Assembly (NCBI GenBank): GCA_030562195.1
Contig: JAUJPP010000007.1
Coordinates: 3,286,001-3,350,000 of the forward strand
DNA from: Nipponacmea schrenckii
Taxonomy: Eukaryota; Mollusca; Gastropoda; Lottiidae
Direction of reading: 5' to 3'
DNA: 64,000 bases
The notes under the pieces: model-generated
Database searches by the model: none
What the model was told of the DNA's origin: nothing
The model's input: the letters and a program-made list of their open reading frames with translations, nothing else
In this document: piece after piece, positions 55,384 through 64,000 of the stretch
Position numbering within the stretch: the stretch's first letter is position 1
Layout of the letters: every line of letters starts with the position of its first letter
Made by a program: the position numbers and the translations under genes

Positions 55384-55974
55384 TTTTCTCTATTGAATAG
55401 TCCACTCACTGTAACTAGAATTTGTCTAAACGTTTTATATGATATTATGGAAGACAATCCCTGCCATAATTAATCATTCTTAATGCCTAATTCGGTGTTA
55501 AACATTAGTACAGTAAAATCAACATTTGTACGCTTAATTTGACATTTGTTCGCTAAATTCATAATTTGTTGTTAAAAATTTATCATTCAATTAAAGAATA
55601 TTACTGAACAAATTAACGATTTAGCCGAACTAATATTGCCCACTTCATAACGCCGAATGAAGTTTACCGAACAAATGTTGAAAAACATTTCTCTCATTTC
55701 ATGAGAACGATATCATTATGACGACATGTGGCGCTGCTCAATTTGAGTTAGGGCTTCGTTCCTATTTATTTCGCCAATTTTTATGGCCGGCCAGTGGCTG
55801 TGTACAAAGTAAAGAATCTTATTATGAATTCCAATTTTATGATAAAAAGTTAAGTTTTTTTTTATCAAACTCTTGGTTCTCTTTATTCATTGGAATGTAA
55901 GATTTTGAGATAAATATGGTGCCTATACAAGGAAATGTTTTGAAAAATGGCCAATTTTTGTACAGTCCACAGTG

Positions 55975-56940
55975 ATGTTTGTGGGACAGATATTTTGATG
56001 GAATTAGCAAATTCCCAACTACATGATTTCTTCAGACATTTGAAGATATCGAAAATTCCAATATAAAAGTATTTTCATCACAAGCTTAGTTACTGGCCAG
56101 TGCGAGACGAAGACTCGTCATGGCCAATCTTAGAAAAATAGCCAATTTTTGAATAGTCCATTCTGATGGTGGTGGGCTATATGTTTTGATGGAATCGACA
56201 GAATCCCAACCACATGGCGCCCTCAGACCTGTGATATCCCCAAAATTCCAAAGAAATGTATTTTCATGCCAAACTTAGTGACTGGTCAGAAGACTCTTCA
56301 TGGCCAATTTTTTAAAAATGGCCAATTTTTTAACAGTCCACAGTGGTGGTGGTCGGGCATAAATTTTGATGGAATTGGCAGAATCCTAACCACACGGTGC
56401 CTTCAGGCCTGAGAATAAATCAAATAATTCCAATGTAATGGTATTTTCATGAGTGACTGGGGTGATGAAAACTCTTCATGGCCAATTGATAAAATATGGC
56501 CAATTTTTTATCAGTCCACGCTGATGGTGGTGGGGCATAAGTTTTGATGGAATTGGTAGAATCCCTACCACATGTGGTGCCTTCAGACCTATGAAAATCC
56601 AAAAAATTCTCATAAAATGGTATTTTCATGCGACTGGCCAGTCAGTGATGAAGACTCTTCATGGCAAATTTTTGAAAAATGACCTTGTTTGAAAAGTCCA
56701 CGCTGATGGTGGTGGGGAATAAATTTGAATTGGCAGAATCCGAACCAAATAGTGGCTTCTGACCTTTACTCCCCACCATCGTGGACTGTTAAAAATTGAC
56801 GACGAGCCATAACAAGTCTTCATCTTTATCTGGCCAGTACCTAAACTTGGCATGAAAATACTATTAAATTGGCATTTTAGATAATTCAAACGTCTGAAGA
56901 AACCATGTGGTTGGGATTTGGCAAATTCCATCAAATTATC
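55975..56940. repeat. About 180-bp tandem repeats at the foldback core
   Basis: Units spaced about 180 bp share CTTCATGGCCAATTTTT, GTCCACGCTGATGGTGGTGG, TTTTGATGGAATTGGCAGAA and ACCACATG...GCCTTCAGACCT. Four to five units are recognisable. The last (about 56900-56940) is inverted and merges with the right arm. Confidence 0.8.
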
Positions 56941-57731
56941 TGTCCCACCACCATCACTGTGGACTGTACAAAAATTGGCCATTTTGAAAACATTTCATGG
57001 TATAGGCACCATATTTATCTCAAAATCTCACATTCCAATGAATAAAGAGTACCAAGAGTTTGATTAAAAACTTCGCTTTTTATCAAATTGGAATTCATAA
57101 TAAGATTCTTTACTTTGTACACAGCCACTGGCCGGAAATAAAAATTGACCAATAAATAGGAACGAAGCCCTAACTCAAATTGAGCAGCGCCACTTGTCGT
57201 CATAATGATAACGTTCTCATGAAATGCGAGAAATGTTTTTCAACATTTGTTCGGTAAACTTCATTCGGCGTTATGAAGTGGGCATTATTAGTTCGGCTTT
57301 ATTGTTAATTTGTTCAGTAATATTCTTTATTCGAATGATAAATTTTTAACAACAAATTATGAATTTAGTGAACGAATGTCAAATTAAGCGTACAAATGTT
57401 GATTTTACCGTACTAATGTTTATCACCGAATTAAGCATTAAGAATGATTAATTATGGCAGGGATTGTCTTCCATATGATGTTATATGATTTTGTATTGGT
57501 TTGTTTATTTATTTACTCGTTTTTCAAAAGAAAACTTTGGACATGTCAAAATAATTGTTAGACCTTTGATCTTAGTAGGCAAAACTATTATTTTTTTCAT
57601 TTTCTCATTATGTTAGAAACATTACAGAATTTAGGAGAAATCTTCATCTTGATCAACAAGTCTTTTTTATGCGAGTCGGCAGGTCGGCAAAGTCGATCGA
57701 GTCGGAATTTTACCCTCACCGGACCAAAAAG

Positions 57732-59389
57732 TTATTATTATTGTTATTATAAGATGATCAGGAAATAGTTATATAGTTATATACTAGTATAGTCAAGATA
57801 AGTTTTATGTATATGATAGTGTCTATGTTTTATATATTGTCTAGTTTGTCAAGATGTTAACAGGTGATTAGGAAAGTCCAGTTACATTTCAGGGTCCTTC
57901 TGTTGATGTTGGCGCCCGTTCAATATGATTTGTTTTGAATTAATGAAAATAATGATTTAATTGAGGCCGCAATTTTGAATTAGTCCAAATATTACAAGAT
58001 CACTGATTGGATACATTTAGTAGTGACGTATGGTTTGCCAAGGGAGATTATTAGTCTCTAATGGTTTAAAATGGTATAGTTTTTGAAATTGGTACTGTTT
58101 CAGCGATGATGCCAGTGTTCTTGCTTACTTCATCTGTTTCTTTTTTCTTTTTAATCCTATATGTTTATTATTTTCAATTCCTTTTTTTTTTCGCCTTCCT
58201 TTTTCTTATTTTCTTCAATATAAATAAATACAATAAGGCCACACTACGAAAATTCTGATAAAAAAATAGAATTATTCTAATTCGGCATGGCCTGTATGGT
58301 GTCACAGACACCACTTTTTTCCGATTATATGATGTTCGCGTCCCCAAAAAGTTTTCCCACGTCCCCACCTTGGGGACGCGACCCTAAGGTTGAAAACCCC
58401 TGGTCCAATTAATCTGTTTAAAGATATTTATTAAGATTAAATTTATGTAGATTACTAAATAATCCAATGCTTAAGTTAATTAATTTCTAATTCGACATAG
58501 CCGAACGTCGACCATGATCAATCTTATTTCCTTTATGCATTGTACCAATCGTTTCATCCTAAGCAAGAAAAGTAAAAGATCAAAGAAAATGGGGAGGTGG
58601 TACAGGGAAGCTTAACTAATCGGTATCAGTAAAACAAATAAAGTATTGAATGATTACCCGAGAATGAAACGCTTGTCGATATTACCTAGTTTCTGAAGTT
58701 CGTAGACGGAACATACAACCCATCAATGTCGCCAACAGACAGAAGAAAAACGTGCATATATCTTGGTGCAACCAATATAATAGCTGTCTGTCGGCCAGTA
58801 GATCACTTTATCAAATAATATCAGTCGCCACACTTGTTGAAGAAATATGGTCGCTAAACACCGACTATAAATGCAGGTCCTTGGTCGAGTTTCACAGTAT
58901 GTCATTCAACCCGATCAGATCTTTTATAAACACAGAATCATCCAAAGTGAATCAATCCAACAAACAACACTATCATACAACTACCTATTTACGATATAGC
59001 ATTAACATAGGCCTATCATCGACCAACCTACCAACCCAATCCATCTTACTTGCATATTGCTTTTATACAGAACTGAATCAGCATCACAATCTGTCCAAAT
59101 TTTCAGAAAATTCATTCATCAGCATACGTTTTCAAAATTAAGTAATAAAGTTAGATACATGTATATACATCACAACAAGCAGTTGCCTAACAAGATACGA
59201 CTACTTTAAAGCATATATCTGTTTAAACACAGGTTGAAACTCCAAAAATATTTGGGCTTTGTTAAAGATCTCATTCATATACATAATTACACAATATTCA
59301 TTTCAAATCAGACGAAAACTTTATCTCTAACACGTACATAAGCTTATTTTGATAGGTTTTGTTTCAGTCAAGGGCAGTAACTCAAATAC
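57732..59389. other. Non-genic region
   Basis: No supported gene. At 58341-58408 a stretch rich in GTCCCC/GGGGAC ends AGGTTGAAAACCCCTGGTCC, which resembles the terminus of a DNA transposon or SINE, but no partner end was found. Confidence 0.45.
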
Positions 59390-60546
59390 AATTTACTTAA
59401 AAATCGTTAATATCACACCAAATTTTATTCAAATCAGATAAAAACTGTAGTCTCTATAGCGTCCTCAATTCAATATTGATGCGTTTTGACTACGTCAAGT
59501 GCAATAACTCAGAAAAATCGGCAAATTTGAACTTAACCAAAATTTCATATTTTTTAATGATTATACCGGATTTCATGACAATTTCATATTGCCGACACGA
59601 TATATCGTCGAATCGATGTATCGCGATACGACATGCCACGTGTAGTATCAGGAGGTCGTGTATCGATGCTTGGCGATTTTGAAATATTTTCGATAAACCG
59701 TTTTTTGACTTATTGTCCCTGTTTGTATGTTAGTTGTAGACACAATAGAAGCTACAATATTGTCAATGGATTTTAATGAAACTTAGTGTGAGCATTTAAA
59801 TTGATAAGACTGTAGTCAAGTTCGAATTTGACGATTTTTCGATGTACGGTTTTTGAGTTATTGCCCTTGACTTTGTAAAATCTCGTCAAAATTTTATTGT
59901 TGATGCAGAAGAAGCTACAATTTCAATGGATTTAAATGAAACTTGGTTTGAGCATTGGAATTGATAAGACGGCGGTCAAGTTAGAATTCGACGATTTTTA
60001 AATGAACGGTTTTGGGTTATTGCCCTTGGTTTTGTAAAATTGCATCCAAATATTATTGTGGGTGCAATAGAAGCTACAATTTTCGATGAATAGTGATGAA
60101 ACTTGGTGTGAGCATTGGAATTGATAAGGCGACGGTCAAGTTCGAATTTGACGATTTTTCAACGAATGACTTTTGAGTTATCGCCCTTGACTAAGTAAAA
60201 TTGCGTCAAAAAATTTTTGTGGCTGCAATAAAGGCTACACTTTCAATAGATTTTGATGAAACTTGGTATGAGTATTGAAATTGATAAAACGACATTCTAG
60301 TTTGAATTTCACGATTTTTAAATAAACGGTTTTGATTAATTGCCCCGGACTTACTAAAATTGCATCAAAATTCAATTGTGTGTGTATAGAAGCTACAGGT
60401 TTCAAAGGATTTTGATGAAACTTCGTGCGAGCAATGACATTGAAAAAGAAAGTTTCAATGAATGTTTTTTGAGTTATTTCCCAAATTATTATTCAAATTC
60501 AATGCTGCCAGTGGGAGTATATTTCCTTGCCTTGCATGCTATCTTT
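59390..60546 (+). mobile_element. Degraded copy of the TACGCCCAC dispersed element
   Basis: About six decayed units of about 165 bp (AATAGAAGCTACAATTTTC, TTTGATGAAACTTGGTGTGA, GTTCGAATTTGACGATTTTT). They are followed by the standard right end AATGCTGCCAGTGGGAGTAT...GCATGCTATCTTTA. The left terminus is not recognisable. Confidence 0.72.
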
Positions 60547-61312
60547 ACAGTTTATAAGTGAAATACCTCAGAAAACTAGTAAATAAACTATTAATAGGCC
60601 TTACCGTAAAATATAATTGTTAAATTTATAAAGTATTGAAACCTTGGGAAAAAAGGTGATTTTTTATCTAATATCGCGATACGTATCGTATCTTGAGCCT
60701 TATATCGTGATACATATTGTATCGTGGCATGATTGACAATGCCCAATTCACAAATTTTGACAATAGCAATTCTTTAAAAGTACTAGAACTATAAAAAAAT
60801 CACAGCAAGTCAAACCAACTAACAGTCGATTGATCTTATGAGTATCTCTGAACTGTTATCTAACGTCTTTTAACAATATTACTGTTGTGCGTTGAAAATT
60901 AATATTGTAAGATAACAACAATCCCAACAATTTGTTCATAGTGTAAGAGGAGAAGGACGTAAAACTCCATTCATTTAATTTCATAAGGTAATATATATAA
61001 TATAATCAATTCATTTACATATATATATGTAGTCCTAACTGCCTCAATTCCAGACATACGTCAACTTTAAAGAAACATGGAGACAGATGTTTGGTTTAAT
61101 AATACATGTATATGTTGATTGAATACTTATTATCAGTAAAGTCCAAAAAAGGAATTTCTAACGCTGAAAAACTAAAATAAATATACTATTCTTACGGTAT
61201 TTATGTATATCCATAAAGCTTGGTCTTGAGAAGCTTAGAACATAATTTGTTTTAATTAAAATATTGTTGAATTTTGTACAATTAAACATAGAAAACATAG
61301 AATATAGAAGAA
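60547..61312. other. Intergenic, 3' side of the SPATA2-family gene
   Basis: No gene is recognised. It contains TATCGCGATACGTATCGTATC-like palindromic runs (60670-60730) and probably the 3' UTR of the minus-strand gene. Confidence 0.45.
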
Positions 61313-63198
61313 TTAAACATAGGTCTGTACATTTGAGGATTTTAATGTTGAATTGCAAACTCTACAAACCATATCTGATGGATGGTTCTCCAACGTACAT
61401 TCAGAACAGACTTTTTTACTTTCACCAGCTTTTGGGTTCTCTAAATCCAGCCCAAAATGGCGACTCTTATTACATTCTTTACAAACAGTTTTAGAAGCGC
61501 TATTAAGTGTAGTACAGTGTAAACAATCCCAAAAATCATCTGACAACGGTGAATTGTTTAGTGATCTGTTAAGAACCAATTCTTGTTCATCTCTTGGTAA
61601 ATCGTAGTAACCAGATGTTAAAGAAAATTCTCCATCCATGAACAACTTATCAGGGTCATCAGTAAATTGTTTAGTCTTTTGTTTACCATCTGTAACATCA
61701 ATATAATTTTGTGAATGGTACGGTAAATAATTTGTCCGTTTGTGGTCTGCAATGTTTTTATATGAGCTTAGTGTAGCTGTGGCTGGTGGATAAAATATTT
61801 CCTGGCTTTCTTTATTTACTTTTACAGGCACTGTCCTAGTATTGAATCTGTCTTCATCCTTCGACCTTTTAATATATCCACTTATTTTCCTACTAGATTT
61901 TAAATCAACTTCTCGATAACTAAGGTTTTCACTTTTTACATCATAGTTACTTTTTTCTGTTGATCTTAAAAAATCTGATTTAGGTGCCTGTTTTTGTCTC
62001 TGTTGCTTCAGATTGACTTCCCGTAAGCTGGCATGTATATGGTCATCGTGGGTTCCTTTCATACTAATTTCTACACCATTATCAGTTTGACCTTCATCTA
62101 TATAAGGTATATGTTCCTCTGTTAAAAAGCCATCATTATACTGATATGGGGAATTTAAATCCACTACCAATTTTTCATCATTATAGTATGTAGAAGAGGG
62201 TGTTTTATCTCCTTTTCTATATGAAACAGTATCTTTTACATTTTCTTTCTCTTGTGTCCTCTTTCTCTCTTCTAGTTTCTTTTCAAGGTATTCTTTCCTA
62301 GGTTTTTCACCAGTTTTCATCCATTGAAATGCATCTTGTAAGTCCCCACCCTTATCTCTTATATCATTATATTTAATTTCAATCATTTTACATGCTACAG
62401 CACCAACTAAACACTCAAAGCGAACATTAATTATCAGTTCTCTATTTGGTTTCACTTCCTGTAAAATCATTTCACTTTCATTGACTCTTTTATAACCAAC
62501 CAATTCAAAAATTTGTTCAGGATTTCTCAAGTGTGACTTCACCTTTGAATTAAAAAATCCAGAGTATAACTGAAAAATAAAAGAAAATTCAATTAATTAA
62601 AAAATTAACTTAAATTACATGAAGGTGATGTCAAAAATTCAAATTTAGTTCTTACTGAAAGTAAATTTGTTTACTTTGCTTTTGTCTAATCTTCAACAAA
62701 AATAATCCAAACTAATTCAATACATTAAAATTATGACATGAAAAATAAAAATAAACAGACAAACCCTATCTAAAAAAAATCAGATAATTAATGCAAGATA
62801 TATTAAGAATTATCTATTTATTCTTCAGTCAATTTATTTACTTGAACACTTTGTCTCACCTTTAACACATGAAATTCTTTTTTCCATGGATGATCATAAA
62901 GAAGTTTCAAATATTTTTCAAGTTCTGTGAAGGCTTGAGCAGACTTCTCCCCATCAAACCTTCCATCTTCTATTGTAGTCTCTATTATTTCTACAAAGGC
63001 TGTACTAGTGAAAGCTAATGTTAGGTGCAAAATCGGCATGCATTTATGTAATAGTTTGAAAATTGTCACTCCCAAATCTTCTCTCTGTGCTTTGGTTAGA
63101 TCAGACAAATACCAATTTGACTTTTTATACAGATGTCTTGCATGAGAAATAGAGGAACTGGCATCATTTGAAGTCATATCAGACATTTTAGAGGTCAT
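61313..63198 (-). CDS. SPATA2: SPATA2/Tamozhennic-family adaptor protein
   Basis: Two coding exons, 62860-63198 and 61313-62569, joined in phase 0 (donor GTGAGA, acceptor TTTTTCAG), give about 531 residues, close to the usual SPATA2 length. The N-terminal region (about 1-215) matches the PUB-domain region of SPATA2: LYDHPWKKEFHVLK is followed across the intron by LYSGFFNSKVKSHL, then VGYKRV and FECLVGAVACKMIEI. The middle is Lys/Glu/Ser-rich and probably disordered. Two RanBP2-type zinc fingers end the protein: WDCLHCTTLN...CKEC and CSECTLEN...CRVC. In vertebrates SPATA2 bridges the deubiquitinase CYLD to the linear-ubiquitin ligase subunit HOIP; the fly homologue Tamozhennic also has a PUB domain and such a finger. 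Start: the first ATG after an acceptor-like TTTTCAAAG. Role in this species is inferred. Confidence 0.85.
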
Positions 63199-63899
63199 AT
63201 TTGTTTCCTATCTTTGAAAAGAAATTTCAATTATGATAATGTTAACTTCAAGTATGGCACCATTCCAGCACGAAAGGCACTGATCGGTTTAAGGAATTTC
63301 CACATTTCTCCCATCAGTCCTGCAATAGAAAATGGAACTAAAAAGATATGTTTCACACATCATTACTATTGGTTGATTATTTAATAAAAGGAAAAATAAC
63401 TTACTACATCTTTAAGGTAATATTAAGGCTATAATTATACTTAATTATTGTAGTTCTAGTATAGGCCTAGATCGACATGGGCAGAGACATAAGATTAAAA
63501 TAAGGAAGTAAACAATTTGGAGGAACCCATTTAATGAAACCAGAATATCATTACGACGACGCAAAACGATTGGTTAAATATTTCCTTTTAAAAACAAAGT
63601 ATGAATCATACCCAATGATAGTTACAAACATATTATGTTACTTATCTTCCGCAAATATAATACTACAATTTCGTTTGCGCTATATAATTATAAACTAAAA
63701 GTAAAAGTTATAAATAGATCTACTAAAGCGATACCCTACTTATTTAAGTGTCATAAAATACAATACAAAATAAAGAATTTCTACTAATTTCAATTTAAAC
63801 ATTTATACTATGAAACATAATGTATAGGTTATTCATGGAAATATAATGACCTAGTACAAAGAGTTACTTACTGAGCTCATATTTTAATATTATTAAAAG
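63199..63899. promoter_or_regulatory. Candidate shared promoter of two divergent genes
   Basis: About 700 bp between the SPATA2-family start codon (63198, minus) and a plus-strand start codon (63900). On the minus strand, donors GTAAGT at 63866-63871 and near 63400, and an acceptor just before 63198, suggest 5' UTR exons of the SPATA2-family gene. If so, its first exon begins within a few tens of bases of the plus-strand ATG. No TATA box is evident. Confidence 0.45.
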
Positions 63900-64000
63900 A
63901 TGGCGAAGGGAAATTCCCTCGAATGCGACTTGTCACAACCGATGAGCAAAGCAGACCACCGAAGACTTAACAATAAATGGAGTAAAGCATTTTATGCTAA
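63900..64000 (+). CDS. 5' end of an unidentified gene (cut by window end)
   Basis: ATGGCG in a good initiation context (AAAAGATGGCG) opens a frame that stays open to the window edge. It covers 33 codons, beginning MAKGNSLECDLSQPMSKADH and ending KWSKAFYA. Base composition is clearly less AT-rich than the surroundings. The gene is divergent from the SPATA2-family gene. Too little is visible to name it. Confidence 0.5.
   Translation, partial: MAKGNSLECDLSQPMSKADHRRLNNKWSKAFYA

Larger units (their letters stand above)
54884..57721. mobile_element. Foldback element with long inverted arms and 10-bp target duplications
   Basis: 2,838 bp starting CGGTGAGGGTAAAATTCCGA and ending in its complement. 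It is flanked by GACCGAAAAG (54874-54883) and GACCAAAAAG (57722-57731), a 10-bp duplication with one mismatch. The left arm runs inward to about 55975, the right arm from about 56940. The left arm has about 350 bp (about 55085-55430) absent from the right. The core (about 55975-56940) is an array with units of about 180 bp. Long arms plus 9-10 bp duplications fit Mutator-like or other foldback DNA transposons. No transposase is seen. Confidence 0.82.

Noticed and set aside
58752..59141. 129-codon plus-strand ORF
   Set aside because: Its amino-acid content is typical of AT-rich non-coding DNA, with no motif, and a minus-strand frame is open over part of it.
1..64000. Search for CRISPR arrays, bacterial operons, phage or plasmid features
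   Set aside because: Introns, SINE/LINE/DIRS-order elements and animal protein families show a eukaryotic nuclear scaffold; the tandem repeats lack unique spacers.

Overview
This is an AT-rich, intron-containing, repeat-dense animal nuclear scaffold with one 500-base assembly gap (42538-43037). The gene and repeat content suggests a lophotrochozoan, most likely a bivalve or other mollusc. The clues are a SPATA2/Tamozhennic-family gene, a one-pass membrane protein of a style I associate with molluscs, and several copies of a dispersed element whose ends read TACGCCCAC...GTGGGCGTA. There are no bacterial-style operons, CRISPR arrays or intact rRNA/tRNA genes.

Layout. 1-3.4 kb: non-genic, with minisatellites. 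3.9-5.7 kb: a broken Penelope-like retroelement (RT plus GIY-YIG) with unusual domain order. 7.1-14.15 kb: a young, almost complete tyrosine-recombinase retrotransposon of Ngaro type. It has an SGNH-hydrolase ORF, a Gag-RT-RNase H ORF, a tyrosine recombinase ORF and the diagnostic split direct repeats A1...B1-A2-B2. 17.9-36.0 kb: a mosaic of large direct, tandem and inverted duplications of non-coding sequence with recurrent Helitron-like CTAG|T ends, carrying a duplicated LINE tail. 36.5-42.2 kb (minus): a multi-exon host-type gene encoding about 64 copies of a nonapeptide, two zinc-finger-like motifs, a tyrosine-recombinase-fold domain and a C-terminal SANT/Myb-like segment. A MITE lies in one of its introns. 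43.8-48 kb: a tandem-repeat-cored dispersed element, a SINE with perfect target duplications, and another element fragment. 48-50.3 kb: an orientation-switching minisatellite flanked by decayed coding-like segments. 51.7-52.2 kb: a TTAA-flanked MITE. 53.0-53.8 kb: the membrane-protein gene. 54.9-57.7 kb: a foldback element with 10-bp target duplications, a tandem-repeat core and an exon-like insert in one arm. 59.4-60.5 kb: another dispersed-element copy. 61.3-63.2 kb (minus): SPATA2-family gene, head-to-head with the start of an unidentified plus-strand gene at 63900.

The three to four host genes show no functional linkage. Most of the window is shaped by transposition. The most notable items are the repeat-expanded recombinase-domain gene, the Ngaro element (whose Gag zinc knuckle is intact only in a displaced frame), the reordered Penelope-like element, and the foldback element carrying an exon-like insert. 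All identifications were made by eye from motifs; no database search was run.
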